In this document: in pieces, positions 16,843 through 26,021 of the stretch
How positions within the stretch are numbered: position 1 is the first letter of the stretch
Layout: each line of letters begins with the position of its first letter
Assembly (NCBI RefSeq): GCF_000761215.1
Contig: NZ_CP009438.1
Location: 5,870,501-5,934,500 of the forward strand
Direction of reading: 5' to 3'
Source: Streptomyces glaucescens
GTDB lineage: Bacteria; Actinomycetota; Actinomycetes; Streptomycetales; Streptomycetaceae
DNA length: 64,000 nt
The notes under the pieces: generated by a model
Databases searched by the model: none
Seen by the model: only the letters and a program-made list of their open reading frames with translations
Told to the model about the DNA's origin: nothing
Made by a program: the position numbers and the translations under genes

Positions 16843-17898
16843 GTGAGTGCCAACCAGACGCAGCCTTCCGCGACGTACGACTCCGCCTTCCTCAAGGCGT
16901 GCAGGCGCGAACCCGTGCCGCACACGCCCGTGTGGTTCATGCGGCAGGCCGGGCGCTCGCTGCCCGAGTACCGCAAGGTCCGCGAGGGCATCCCCATGCT
17001 GGAGTCCTGCATGCGGCCCGAGCTGGTCACGGAGATCACCCTCCAGCCCGTGCGCCGGCACGGGGTGGACGCGGCGATCTACTTCAGCGACATCGTCGTC
17101 CCGCTCAAGGCCATCGGCATCGACCTCGACATCAAGCCCGGTGTCGGCCCGGTCGTCGAGCGTCCGATCCGCACCCGCGCGGACCTCGCCCGGCTGCGCG
17201 ACCTCGCCCCCGAGGACGTCTCCTACGTCACCGAGGCGATCGGCCTGCTCATCCGTGAGCTGGGCGCCACCCCGCTGATCGGCTTCGCGGGCGCCCCGTT
17301 CACCCTCGCGAGCTACCTCGTCGAGGGCGGCCCGTCGCGCACGTACGAGAACGCCAAGGCGATGATGTACGGCGACCCCGAGCTGTGGGCCGATCTGCTC
17401 GACCGCCTCGCCGACATCACGGCCGCGTTCCTGAAGGTGCAGATCGAGGCCGGTGCCTCGGCGGTCCAGCTGTTCGACTCCTGGGCCGGCGCGCTCGCCC
17501 CGGCCGACTACCGGCGCTCCGTGCTGCCCGCCTCGGCGAAGGTGTTCCGGGCCGTCGCCGGCTACGGCGTGCCGCGCATCCACTTCGGCGTCGGCACGGG
17601 CGAGCTGCTGGGCCTCATGGGCGAGGCCGGCGCGGACGTCGTGGGCGTCGACTGGCGCGTCCCGCTCGACGAGGCCGCCCGCCGGGTCGGCCCCGGCAAG
17701 GCGCTCCAGGGCAACCTCGACCCGACCGTCCTGTTCGCCTCCACGGAGGCCGTCGAGACCAGGACCCGCGAGGTGCTGGACTCCGCCGCGGGTCTGGAGG
17801 GCCACGTCTTCAACCTGGGCCACGGGGTCATGCCGTCCACCGACCCGGACGCGCTGACCCGCCTGGTCGACTACGTCCACACCCGGACGGCCCGCTGA
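16843..17898 (+). CDS. hemE: Uroporphyrinogen decarboxylase
   Basis: A 351-residue cytosolic enzyme that removes four carboxyl groups from uroporphyrinogen III to give coproporphyrinogen III. The N-terminal signature [14 protein letters not shown] occupies residues 31-44 and the catalytic Asp is D83 in [13 protein letters not shown]. The mid-protein signature [17 protein letters not shown] is present and the length is normal. GTG 16843 was preferred over an upstream GTG because the alignment of the family starts near [10 protein letters not shown] and a -10 fits a leaderless start. It supplies substrate for hemG and hemQ encoded 4 kb downstream. Confidence 0.95.
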   Translation: MSANQTQPSATYDSAFLKACRREPVPHTPVWFMRQAGRSLPEYRKVREGIPMLESCMRPELVTEITLQPVRRHGVDAAIYFSDIVVPLKAIGIDLDIKPGVGPVVERPIRTRADLARLRDLAPEDVSYVTEAIGLLIRELGATPLIGFAGAPFTLASYLVEGGPSRTYENAKAMMYGDPELWADLLDRLADITAAFLKVQIEAGASAVQLFDSWAGALAPADYRRSVLPASAKVFRAVAGYGVPRIHFGVGTGELLGLMGEAGADVVGVDWRVPLDEAARRVGPGKALQGNLDPTVLFASTEAVETRTREVLDSAAGLEGHVFNLGHGVMPSTDPDALTRLVDYVHTRTAR

Positions 17899-17907
17899 CC
17901 GAGGGGC

Positions 17908-18732
17908 TCACCACGTGTGCCGGGGCCGGGCCCGCCTGCCGAAGAGCAGGCCGCGCGGCTCCGGCGGCGGTGGGGTGCCCGGCCTGAGCGGCCAGGCGAG
18001 CAGCATCCCGGCGAGGAATCCGGCGACGTGCGCCGCGTACGCCACGGTGCCCGCGTCGGAGACGCCCTGGCCGGAGGAGTACACCGCCTGGAGCCCGAAC
18101 CAGAAGCCCAGCACCAGCCAGGCGGGCAGCCGCAGCGGCAGGAAGACCAGGAACGGGACCAGGACCCACACCCGGGCCTTGGGGTACAGCACCAGATAGG
18201 CGCCGAGGACCCCGGCGATCGCCCCGGAGGCGCCGATCAGCGGCTCGGCGGAGCCGGCGTTCAGCAGCGCGAAGCCGTAGGTCGCCGCGAAGCCGCAGAC
18301 CGCGTAGAAGAGCGCGAAGCGGACGTGGCCCATGCGGTCCTCGACGTTGTTGCCGAAGATCAGCAGGAAGAGCATGTTGCCGAGCAGGTGCAGCCAGCCG
18401 CCGTGCAGGAACAGCGCCGTCAGCACGCTCAGCTCCGGCGACTTGTCGTAGCCGGGCGGGCCCACGACACAGCCCGGCCCCTGTGGGCCGACCGCGGTCT
18501 CGCCGGTCGGCACGAGCCGCGGCATCCGGTGGTGGATCAGCTCCTGCGGCACGGCCGCGTACTGGTCCAGGAACGCGTGCAGGTGGCACTGCTGCGCCAG
18601 GCTGCCGTCCCCGGCCACGGAACCGGCCAGGCCGGGCATGAACAGGAACACCAGCACGTTGGCGGCGATCAGCGCGTACGTCACCCAGGGCGTACGGCGC
18701 ACCGGGTTCACGTCATGGACGGGGATGACCAC
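17908..18732 (-). CDS. Rhomboid-family intramembrane serine protease
   Basis: A 274-residue membrane protein with six or seven hydrophobic helices. The catalytic Ser is S169 in the GASGAIAG motif and the catalytic His is H235 in AAHVAGFLAG; the oxyanion-region HGGWLHLLGNM motif sits at 110-120 (N119). A large extracytoplasmic loop of about 60 residues between helices 1 and 2 contains two cysteines (C49, C88). Substrates are unknown. It converges on hemE with 9 bases between the stops. Confidence 0.9.
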   Translation of the reverse strand: MVIPVHDVNPVRRTPWVTYALIAANVLVFLFMPGLAGSVAGDGSLAQQCHLHAFLDQYAAVPQELIHHRMPRLVPTGETAVGPQGPGCVVGPPGYDKSPELSVLTALFLHGGWLHLLGNMLFLLIFGNNVEDRMGHVRFALFYAVCGFAATYGFALLNAGSAEPLIGASGAIAGVLGAYLVLYPKARVWVLVPFLVFLPLRLPAWLVLGFWFGLQAVYSSGQGVSDAGTVAYAAHVAGFLAGMLLAWPLRPGTPPPPEPRGLLFGRRARPRHTW

Positions 18733-18838
18733 ACGGGACTACTGCCCGCGATGCGCGCCGCGAACCGGTGAACGGGCCGGTCCACGCGTACGTATGTCCC
18801 GGCGACCGTCCCCGGCACGACGACGTGAGGAACAGGCG

Positions 18839-19105
18839 ATGAGCGACCGTACGACCCCTCCGATGCACGCCCTGCCCGACGGTGAGGCGGAACTCGCCCT
18901 CGTGGTCCGGCTCCCCTGGGAGGACGTCGCCCGGCTCGGCCAGGAGGCCGGGCGGCTGGCCGCGCAGATGCAGCGGCCGGTGACGCTGGACGAGGCGGTG
19001 AGCCATCGGCTGCGCTCGGCGCGGGTGCCGGCGCCCGCGGCGCACGCGCGGCCGGAGCAGCCCGCCTCGGTGGCTTCGCTGCCCAGGATGAGCGGATCGG
19101 CGTAG
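18839..19105 (+). CDS. Small conserved hypothetical protein
   Basis: An 88-residue hydrophilic protein I do not recognise. The central part (ELALVVRLPWEDVARLGQEA) looks like a short strand followed by an amphipathic helix, then RPVTLDEAVSHRLRSARV, and an alanine/proline-rich tail. It has no cysteines, signal or membrane span. The start has GTGAGG upstream at suitable distance. It is divergent from the rhomboid gene and its stop lies inside a hairpin shared with the opposite gene. Confidence 0.65.
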   Translation: MSDRTTPPMHALPDGEAELALVVRLPWEDVARLGQEAGRLAAQMQRPVTLDEAVSHRLRSARVPAPAAHARPEQPASVASLPRMSGSA

Positions 19106-19128
19106 GGCGCGCAGCCGCCTGCCCTACG
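19101..19128. terminator. Hairpin containing both convergent stop codons
   Basis: An 8-bp perfect stem (19101-19108 with 19121-19128) and a 12-nt loop. The TAG of the left gene and the TAG of the right gene both lie inside the arms, so one compact element ends both transcripts. Confidence 0.5.
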
Positions 19129-20521
19129 GCGCCTCCCGCACCGCCGCAACGGCCTTGCGCGCGGCGACCTGCACCGGGTCCCACACCGGGGAGAACGGCG
19201 GCGCGTACCCCAGGTCCAGGTGGGCCACCTGCTCCACGGTCAGGCCGGCGGTCAGCGCCACCGCGGCGATGTCCACGCGCTTGCCCGCGCCCTCCCGGCC
19301 GACGATCTGGACGCCGAGGAGGCGGCCGGTGCGGCGTTCGGCGAGCATCTTCACGGTCATGGGGGAGGCGCCGGGGTAGTAGCCCGCGCGGCTGGTGGAC
19401 TCGATCGTGACGGCCACGTACTGGAGTCCGGCCCGCCGGGCGTCCTTCTCGCGCAATCCGGTGCGGGCGATCTCCAGGTCGCAGACCTTGCTGACCGCGG
19501 TGCCGACGACCCCGGGGAAGGTGGCGTAGCCGCCGCCGATGTTGGTGCCGATAACCTGGCCGTGCTTGTTGGCGTGGGTGCCGAGCGGGATGTGCCGCTC
19601 CCGCCCGGAGACCAGGTCCAGCACCTCCACGCAGTCGCCGCCCGCCCAGATGTCCTCGTGGCCGCGCACCCGCATGGCCAGGTCGGTGAGCAGTCCCCCG
19701 TTGTCGCCGAGGGGCAGCCCCGCCGCGCGGGCGAGCGCGGTGTCCGGGCGCACCCCGATGCCGAGGACCACCACGTCCGCCGGGTACTCGGCGTCCTGCG
19801 TGGCCACCGCGCGCACCCGCCCGTCGTCCCCGGTGAGCACCTTGGTCACCTCGGCGTCGTCCACCATGGTGATGCCCATGCCCGACATGGCATCGCGCAC
19901 CAGCCGCCCCATGTCGGGGTCGAGCGTGGACATCGGCGCGCCGCCCCGGTTGAGGACCGTCACCTCGTAGCCGCGGTGGATGAGCGCCTCGGCCATCTCC
20001 ACTCCGATGTATCCCGCCCCGACGACCACCGCGCGACGGCCGCGCGTGCGCGTGAGGGTGTCCAGCAGCGCCTGCCCGTCGTCGAGGGTCTGCACCCCGT
20101 GCACCCCGGGCGCGTCCGCGCCGGGCAGGTCGGGCCGGACCGGCCGCGCCCCGGTGGCGATCACGAGATGGTCGTACGACGTCCACGACTCCGTGCCGGA
20201 ACCGAGGTCACGCGCGCGTACCCGCCGCCCCGCCGGGTCGATCGCGGTGACCTCCGTGCGCAGCCGCAGGTCGATGCCGCGCGCCCGGTGCTCCTCGGGC
20301 GTGCGGGCGATCAGCTCGTCGCGTCCGGCGACGTCGCCGCCCACCCAGTACGGGATGCCGCACGCCGAGTACGAGGTGAAGTGGCCCCGCTCGAACGCGA
20401 CGATCTCCAGTTCCTCCGGGCCCCTGAGACGGCGGGCCTGCGACGCCGCGGACATCCCCGCGGCGTCGCCGCCGATCACCACCAGTCGCTGCCGGGTACT
20501 CCTCGTACGGCTCATGTCCAT
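19124..20521 (-). CDS. FAD-dependent pyridine nucleotide-disulfide oxidoreductase (CoA-disulfide reductase/Nox-like)
   Basis: A 465-residue two-dinucleotide-binding flavoprotein. The FAD site is VVIGGDAAGMSAASQAR (residues 14-30). The single redox cysteine is C54 in SYSACGIPYWVGG, the hallmark of CoA-disulfide reductase, NADH oxidase and NADH peroxidase rather than of glutathione-type reductases. The NAD(P)H site is VVVGAGYIGVEMAEAL near residue 165. A C-terminal dimerisation domain is present. It may reduce CoA disulfide or polysulfide, or reduce oxygen; the exact substrate is open. It is 27 bases downstream of the DUF4349 gene on the same strand and may share its transcript. Confidence 0.85.
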   Translation of the reverse strand: MDMSRTRSTRQRLVVIGGDAAGMSAASQARRLRGPEELEIVAFERGHFTSYSACGIPYWVGGDVAGRDELIARTPEEHRARGIDLRLRTEVTAIDPAGRRVRARDLGSGTESWTSYDHLVIATGARPVRPDLPGADAPGVHGVQTLDDGQALLDTLTRTRGRRAVVVGAGYIGVEMAEALIHRGYEVTVLNRGGAPMSTLDPDMGRLVRDAMSGMGITMVDDAEVTKVLTGDDGRVRAVATQDAEYPADVVVLGIGVRPDTALARAAGLPLGDNGGLLTDLAMRVRGHEDIWAGGDCVEVLDLVSGRERHIPLGTHANKHGQVIGTNIGGGYATFPGVVGTAVSKVCDLEIARTGLREKDARRAGLQYVAVTIESTSRAGYYPGASPMTVKMLAERRTGRLLGVQIVGREGAGKRVDIAAVALTAGLTVEQVAHLDLGYAPPFSPVWDPVQVAARKAVAAVREAP

Positions 20522-20548
20522 GCGAACACGCTACGTGCGCCCGGCATT

Positions 20549-21544
20549 TCAGTCGCGCGGCCCCTCCGCTTCGACGCCGCGCGACACCTGGCCCCTCCGG
20601 GCCCCGCCGCTCTCCTCCGCGCGCGCGGGCACCGGGCCGAGCGCCGTCATCGCGTCCGGCTCCGCCGCCCGGCGCGCCCGCCGGGGCCGGACGAGACGCA
20701 GCCACGCCAGCAGGAGCAGCGCCGCGAGCGCGGCGAACGGGAGTACGGCGGCGAGCGCCACGACGATCCAGCGCAGCATCGCCACGAACGCGTCCCAGCC
20801 GCCCCCGAGCGCGTCCCCCACCCCCGGGTCGTCGTCCTCGGCGGCCCGCTCCACCGGCGTCTCGGTCAGGGACAGGGTGATGGTCGCCAGGCTCGTGCGG
20901 TCCTTCAGGGCCGCCTGCCGGGCGAGCAGCGCCTCCAGGTCCGCCTGGCGGCTGCTCAGTTCGCCCTCCAGCGTCACCACGTCCTCCAGCCTGGTCGCCT
21001 GGTCCATCAGCGCGCGGATCCGCTCCACGCTGGCCCGCTGGGTGCGGATCCGGCTCCGCACGTCGACGACCTGCTCGGTGACGTCCTGCGCCTTCGCGCT
21101 GCGCTCCAGGAGCGTGCCCGCGCCCTCCAGCTCCGCCAGCACCTCCTCGTACCGGTCCACCGGCACCCGCAGCACCAGCTCGGTGTACTCCTCCTGCTCG
21201 TCCCGGTGGGTGGCCTCCCGGCCGACGTAGCCGCCCGCGCCCTCGGCGGCATCGCGGGCGTCGGCGAGCGCCTCCGGCACGTCCTTCACCCGCACGGTCA
21301 GGGAGGCGGTGCGGATGATGTGGGCGGCGGTCGCCTTCGGCGCCCCGTCCCGGCCGCTCCGCGCTGCCCCGGACCGGCCGCCGCCGTCCTCGTAGCCCGG
21401 CCCGGCGGCCGGCGCCGCCTTGTCGCCCGCGCCGGACGCCGCCTTGTCGGCCGCGCCGCTGCACCCGGTCACCGCGAGGGCGGAGGCGAGCAGCAGCCCG
21501 GCGAGGAGCCGTCCGGGTCGTCGAGCGGAACGTCGTACGCGCAT
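20549..21544 (-). CDS. DUF4349 domain lipoprotein
   Basis: A 331-residue exported lipoprotein. An N-terminal arginine-rich region and hydrophobic core end in a lipobox (AVTGC, C28). A flexible linker follows, then a DUF4349 domain (about 70-280) with a beta-rich start (IIRTASLTVRVKDVPEALAD), a coiled-coil middle, and a membrane helix near residue 260-290 followed by a cytosolic basic tail. DUF4349 proteins resemble periplasmic adaptor-like proteins but have no settled function. The ATG has a GGGGG-rich ribosome site. It is divergent from hemG with 157 bases between starts. Confidence 0.8.
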   Translation of the reverse strand: MRVRRSARRPGRLLAGLLLASALAVTGCSGAADKAASGAGDKAAPAAGPGYEDGGGRSGAARSGRDGAPKATAAHIIRTASLTVRVKDVPEALADARDAAEGAGGYVGREATHRDEQEEYTELVLRVPVDRYEEVLAELEGAGTLLERSAKAQDVTEQVVDVRSRIRTQRASVERIRALMDQATRLEDVVTLEGELSSRQADLEALLARQAALKDRTSLATITLSLTETPVERAAEDDDPGVGDALGGGWDAFVAMLRWIVVALAAVLPFAALAALLLLAWLRLVRPRRARRAAEPDAMTALGPVPARAEESGGARRGQVSRGVEAEGPRD

Positions 21545-21701
21545 GCGGGTTACCCCCTGGCTCGGTGCCGGTGTCCCTCCTACGACGGCCGGGCGGCGCC
21601 CGCGGTTTGACCGGGCCGGTTCCGAACCGGTCACGGTCGGGACTCGGCCGGGCCACGGCCCCCGGGCGGCACGGCCGGTGCCGTCTGAGAAGGTGGAGGA
21701 C

Positions 21702-23156
21702 ATGAGCGGAGTACGGAGCGGCGCCGGGCGGGCCGTCGTCATCGGAGCGGGGATCGCCGGGCTGGCCGCCGCCCACCGGCTGCTGGAGCGGGGGGCGCGG
21801 GTCACCGTGCTGGAGGCCTCCGGCCGGGTCGGCGGCAAGCTGCTGCCCGGCGAGATCGCGGGCGTGCGGGTCGACCTGGGTGCCGAGTCGCTGCTGGCGC
21901 GCCGCCCCGAGGCGGTCGGACTCGCACGCGAGGTGGGCCTCGCCGGACGGCTCCAGCCCCCGGCCACCGCGACCGCCGCGCTGTGGACCCGCGGCGCCCT
22001 GCGCCCCATGCCCAAGGGCCATGTCATGGGCGTCCCCGGCACCGCCGGCGCCCTGGCCGGGGTGCTCTCCGAGGAGGGACTGCGCCGCGTCGAGCGGGAG
22101 GCCGAACTGCCCCGCACCGAGGTCGGCGACGACGTCGCGGTGGGCGAGTACGTCGCCGCGCGGCTGGGCCGAGAGGTCGTCGACCGGCTGGTCGAACCAC
22201 TGCTCGGCGGGGTCTACGCGGGCGACGCCTACCGCATCTCCCTGCGCTCCGCCGTCCCCCAGCTCTTCGAGGCCGCCCGCACCCACGCCTCGCTCACCGA
22301 GGCGGTCCGCGGCATCCAGGCCAGGGCGGCGGCGAACCCGCAGACCGGCCCGGTGTTCACGGGCATCGCGGGCGGCGTCGGCACGCTGCCCCTCGCGGTG
22401 GCCGACTCGGTGCGCGCCCGCGGCGGGGAGATCCTGACCGGCACGGCGGCGACGGAGCTGCGCCGGGCGGGCGACGGCGGCTGGCGGATCACCGCCGGGG
22501 GCCGGACGCTGCACGCGGACGCCGTCGTCGTCGCCGTCCCCGCGCCCGCCGCCGCCGCGCTGCTGCGCGCCGAGGTCCCCGCCGCCGCGGCCGAGCTGAC
22601 CGCGGTGGAGTACGCCTCCATGGCCCTGGTCACCCTCGCCTACCGCCGCGCCGACGTCCGTCTCCCCGAGGGCAGCGGCTTCCTGGTCCCGCCGGTCGAC
22701 GGGCGGACCATCAAGGCGTCCACGTTCGCCTCCCGCAAGTGGGGCTGGATCGCCGAACAGGACCCGGACACGGTGATCGTGCGCACCTCCGTCGGCCGCC
22801 ACGGCGAGACGGAGATCCTCGGCCGCGACGACGCCGGCCTGGTCGCCGTCTCCCGCCACGACCTCGCGGCGGCCACCGGACTGGACGCCGCACCGGTCTC
22901 CACCCGTGTCACCCGCTGGGACGACGGCCTGCCGCAGTACCCCGTCGGCCACCACGCGCGCGTGGCCCGCATCCGCGACCACGTCGGCAGGCTCCCCGGA
23001 CTGGCCGTGTGCGGCGCGGTCTACGACGGCGTCGGTGTCCCGGCGTGCGTCGCGAGCGCGTACGCCGCGGTGGACCAGCTCGGCGGTGACCTGCGCGGTG
23101 TGGAGCAGCTCACCGCCCACCCGGTGCAGAGCCTGCACGGCGGAGCGGGAGAATGA
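21702..23156 (+). CDS. hemG: Coproporphyrinogen/protoporphyrinogen oxidase
   Basis: A 484-residue FAD enzyme of the HemY/CgoX type (often called hemG or hemY). The FAD motif [16 protein letters not shown] is at residues 10-25, followed by [19 protein letters not shown]. In actinobacteria this protein oxidises coproporphyrinogen III to coproporphyrin III in the coproporphyrin-dependent haem route. That role is supported here by the directly coupled hemQ gene, whose ATG overlaps this TGA. GGAGGA precedes the ATG at 21702. Ferrochelatase is not in this window. Confidence 0.92.
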   Translation: MSGVRSGAGRAVVIGAGIAGLAAAHRLLERGARVTVLEASGRVGGKLLPGEIAGVRVDLGAESLLARRPEAVGLAREVGLAGRLQPPATATAALWTRGALRPMPKGHVMGVPGTAGALAGVLSEEGLRRVEREAELPRTEVGDDVAVGEYVAARLGREVVDRLVEPLLGGVYAGDAYRISLRSAVPQLFEAARTHASLTEAVRGIQARAAANPQTGPVFTGIAGGVGTLPLAVADSVRARGGEILTGTAATELRRAGDGGWRITAGGRTLHADAVVVAVPAPAAAALLRAEVPAAAAELTAVEYASMALVTLAYRRADVRLPEGSGFLVPPVDGRTIKASTFASRKWGWIAEQDPDTVIVRTSVGRHGETEILGRDDAGLVAVSRHDLAAATGLDAAPVSTRVTRWDDGLPQYPVGHHARVARIRDHVGRLPGLAVCGAVYDGVGVPACVASAYAAVDQLGGDLRGVEQLTAHPVQSLHGGAGE

Positions 23157-23887
23157 GGGACATGAGTGACGACGCCACCACCGCCGGCCGGATCCCGAAC
23201 AAGGGCAAGCTGGCCAAGGACCTCAACGAGGTCATCCGCTACACCCTGTGGTCCGTGTTCAGGCTGAAGGACGTGCTCCCCGAGGACCGGGCGGGCTACG
23301 CCGACGAGGTCCAGGAGCTGTTCGACCAGCTCGCCGCGAAGGACGTGACGATCCGCGGCACCTACGACGTCTCGGGTCTGCGCGCCGACGCCGACCTGAT
23401 GATCTGGTGGCACGCCGAGACCAGCGACCAGCTCCAGGAGGCGTACAACCTCTTCCGCCGCACCCGGCTGGGCCGCGCGCTGACGCCGGTGTGGTCCAAC
23501 ATGGCGCTGCACCGCCCCGCCGAGTTCAACCGCTCGCACATCCCGGCGTTCCTCGCCGACGAGACGCCGCGCGACTACGTCAGCGTCTACCCGTTCGTGC
23601 GCTCCTACGACTGGTACCTGCTGCCGGAGGAGGACCGCCGCCGGATGCTCGCCGACCACGGCAAGATGGCCCGCGGCTACCCGGACGTGCGCGCCAACAC
23701 GGTCGCCTCGTTCTCCCTCGGCGACTACGAGTGGCTCCTCGCCTTCGAGGCCGACGAGCTGTACCGCATCGTCGACCTGATGCGTCACCTCCGCGCCTCG
23801 GAGGCCCGCCTCCACGTGCGCGAGGAGGTCCCGTTCTACACGGGGCGCCGCAAGTCCGTGGCCGAGCTGGTCGCCGGGCTGGCATAA
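23153..23887 (+). CDS. hemQ: Coproheme decarboxylase (chlorite-dismutase family)
   Basis: A 244-residue chlorite-dismutase-like protein that decarboxylates coproheme III to haem b, the last step of the coproporphyrin-dependent pathway. The catalytic Tyr is Y146 in [15 protein letters not shown] and the proximal haem His is H169 in [11 protein letters not shown]; the distal Arg of true chlorite dismutases is absent, as expected. It is coupled to hemG by an ATGA overlap. A second in-frame ATG three codons on (23162) is an equally plausible start and would give 241 residues. Confidence 0.95.
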   Translation: MRDMSDDATTAGRIPNKGKLAKDLNEVIRYTLWSVFRLKDVLPEDRAGYADEVQELFDQLAAKDVTIRGTYDVSGLRADADLMIWWHAETSDQLQEAYNLFRRTRLGRALTPVWSNMALHRPAEFNRSHIPAFLADETPRDYVSVYPFVRSYDWYLLPEEDRRRMLADHGKMARGYPDVRANTVASFSLGDYEWLLAFEADELYRIVDLMRHLRASEARLHVREEVPFYTGRRKSVAELVAGLA

Positions 23888-23904
23888 CCTCCCGGAAGGT
23901 ACAG

Positions 23905-23935
23905 GCGGGCGGTCCCGCACGGCGCGGCCGCCCGC
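23905..23935. terminator. Hairpin between hemQ and the convergent peptidase gene
   Basis: An 8-bp stem (23905-23912 with 23928-23935) and a 15-nt GC-rich loop lie between the two stops, 17 bases after hemQ and 20 bases from the peptidase stop. Confidence 0.5.
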
Positions 23936-23954
23936 GGACGACCCGCCCCCGGCG

Positions 23955-25538
23955 TCACGGCGCGGCGGACGGCTCCGGCTCCGGGCGCGGCGCACACGCG
24001 GCGCGCCGCCCCGGGAGCCGTCCCTCCAGCAGGTAGGCGTCGACGTACCCGTTGACACAGGCGTTGGGCCCGCCCACCAGCCCGTGGGTCCCGGCGTCCC
24101 GCTCGGTGACCAGCACCGCCCCGGGCAGCCGCCGCTGCAGCTCCAGCGCCCCCTCGTACGGCGCGGCGGCGTCCCGCTCGGCGGCCACGACCAGCGTGGG
24201 CGGCAGCTCCCCGGGCCCGGTCCGCACGTCCAGGGGCTGCCGGCGCGGCGCGGGCCAGTACGCGCAGGGCAGGTTCATCCACACGTTGTCCCACGTCTCG
24301 AACGGCGCCACCCGCGCGAGCCGGGTGTTGTCCCGGTCCCACACCGCCCAGTCCGTCGGCCAGGGCGCGTCGTTGCACTCCACGGCCGTGTAGACGGCGC
24401 TCGCGTTCTCCGCCTCGACGGCCGTCTCCCGCTGCGGCGCGGCCAGGTCGACCAGTGGCTGCGGATCGCCCCTCAGGTACGCCGACAGCGCGGCCGCCCG
24501 GGCCGGCCAGTAGTCGTCGTAGTACCCGGCCTGCAGGAACAGGCCCTGCAGCTGTCCGGGCCCGACCTCTCCGCCGGCCGGTTCGGCGGCGAGCATCGCC
24601 CGGGCCCGGTCGTAGCCGCGCTGCACCTCGTGCGCGGTGCTGCCCAGCCCGTAGACGTCGTGGTGCTCGGCGATCCACTCCTTCAGGTCCGACCAGCGCC
24701 CCTCGAACGCGGCCGACTGGGCGAGGTTGTTGCGGTACCAGACCCGCGCGGGGTCCGGGTTCACCGGGGAGTCGAACACCATCCGGCGCACGCGCGAGGG
24801 GAACAGCGTGGCGTACAGCGCCCCGAAGTAGGTGCCGTACGAGGAGCCCATGAAGGTCAGCCGCCGCTCGCCCAGCGCGGCGCGCAGCACCTCCAGGTCG
24901 CGCGCGTTGTTGAGGGAGTGGTAGTGCCGCAGCGCGCTGCCGGAGCGCCGGGCGCAGCCGCGCGCGTACGCTTTGGCCCGCGCGACGCGCTCCCGCTTGT
25001 ACGCCGCCGAGGGGTGGGTGGGGGCCTGGGCGGGGCCGCCGAAGAACCGCGCCGGGTCCTGGCAGGACAGCGGGGCAGAGGCGCCGACGCCGCGCGGGGA
25101 GTAGCCGACCAGGTCGTAGGCGGCGGCGATGCGCTTCCACTCGGGGAGCAGGCCGACCAGCGGGAAGTGGAAGCCGGAGGCGCCGGGGCCGCCCGGGTTG
25201 TGCAGGAGGGCGCCCTGCCGGGGCACCTTGCGCTTGCTGTTGTGCGGGTCGCGCCGGGTGGCCCGCACCCGGCTGACGGCGAGTTCGATCTGCTCGCCCC
25301 CCGGCCGCGCGTAGTCCAGCGGGACGCGGACCGTGCCGCACTGCATGCCCCCCGGCATGTCCCGGGCGTCGGCACAGTCGCCGAAGCCGACTCCGCGGGC
25401 CGCGGCCCGTGCGACGGCCACCGCGGTGCCGCCGGCCTCGGGGTCCACCGGCGTCCCCGGCGTGCCGTCGGCCGGGGCGGCGGTGAGGGCGGACAGCAGG
25501 AGGGCTCCGGCGGCCGTGTACAGGGCGACGGCTCTCAT
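23955..25538 (-). CDS. Secreted S33-family alpha/beta-hydrolase (tripeptidyl aminopeptidase-like)
   Basis: A 527-residue secreted hydrolase of the Streptomyces Tap/SlpD/SlpE type. A signal peptide of about 22 residues (ALYTAAGALLLSALTAAPA) is followed by the oxyanion motif LLHNPGGPGASG near 112-122. The nucleophile is S233 in GSSYG, with acid D456 (AERDAAAP) and base H485 (AGTHGLVGG). Several cysteines suggest disulfides. The enzyme probably removes N-terminal peptides from exported proteins or peptides. There is no lipobox, unlike SlpD/SlpE. The upstream neighbour on the same strand is the partner-switch operon, 141 bases away, so it probably has its own promoter. Confidence 0.85.
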   Translation of the reverse strand: MRAVALYTAAGALLLSALTAAPADGTPGTPVDPEAGGTAVAVARAAARGVGFGDCADARDMPGGMQCGTVRVPLDYARPGGEQIELAVSRVRATRRDPHNSKRKVPRQGALLHNPGGPGASGFHFPLVGLLPEWKRIAAAYDLVGYSPRGVGASAPLSCQDPARFFGGPAQAPTHPSAAYKRERVARAKAYARGCARRSGSALRHYHSLNNARDLEVLRAALGERRLTFMGSSYGTYFGALYATLFPSRVRRMVFDSPVNPDPARVWYRNNLAQSAAFEGRWSDLKEWIAEHHDVYGLGSTAHEVQRGYDRARAMLAAEPAGGEVGPGQLQGLFLQAGYYDDYWPARAAALSAYLRGDPQPLVDLAAPQRETAVEAENASAVYTAVECNDAPWPTDWAVWDRDNTRLARVAPFETWDNVWMNLPCAYWPAPRRQPLDVRTGPGELPPTLVVAAERDAAAPYEGALELQRRLPGAVLVTERDAGTHGLVGGPNACVNGYVDAYLLEGRLPGRRAACAPRPEPEPSAAP

Positions 25539-25679
25539 CGCGTACTCCCTTTCGGTGCGCGGCAGCGACAAAAGGGATGTTTGGTCGGTGTGTGGGCGAA
25601 GGCAAGCACCAGGTGCGCGGTGTCGGTCCGCGCGCTTCCGCACGCCCCCTGAACGGGTCCGCGTCCCCGGATCCCCGCG

Positions 25680-26021
25680 TCAGAACCGGTCCGCCGCCTC
25701 GCTGCCGGGGAGCAGGGCGAAGACCTGGTCGAGGCCGACGATGCGCAGGACGCGCAGGGTGTGGTCCGGTACGGCGGCGAGCGCGAAGCCGGCCCCGGCG
25801 TCCTCGGCCCGGGCACGGGCGGCGATCAGGGCGGTGATGCCGCTGGAGTCGCAGTAGGTCATGCCGGCCAGGTCCAGGACGAGGCGCCGGCCCGGCCCGA
25901 GGACGAGCGTGGGGAGCAGGACCCGCAGCCGGGTGGCGCTCGCGTAGTCCAGGTCGCCGGTGATCTCCAGGACGGGGCCGGTGGCCGTGTCCCGGGTGGT
26001 GATGTCGAGAGTGCTCATCAT
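25680..26021 (-). CDS. STAS-domain anti-sigma factor antagonist (RsbV-like)
   Basis: A 113-residue single STAS domain. The phosphorylatable serine is S59 in the motif MTYCDSSGITAL, as in SpoIIAA and RsbV. In its dephosphorylated form such a protein binds an RsbW-type kinase and frees its sigma factor. Its ATG overlaps the stop of the phosphatase gene (ATGA), so phosphatase and probable substrate are co-translated. It is the last gene of the three-gene rsbQ-rsbP-rsbV-like operon. A second ATG one codon later is an alternative start. Confidence 0.9.
   Translation of the reverse strand: MMSTLDITTRDTATGPVLEITGDLDYASATRLRVLLPTLVLGPGRRLVLDLAGMTYCDSSGITALIAARARAEDAGAGFALAAVPDHTLRVLRIVGLDQVFALLPGSEAADRF

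Noticed and set aside
15786-16846. Rightward open frames rich in Lys, Ala and Arg (K-A-A-E repeats) starting at 15786 or 15806
   Set aside because: They arise from the purine-rich repeat, have untypical third-position base use for this genome, and run on as an antisense shadow of the DUF3000 gene.
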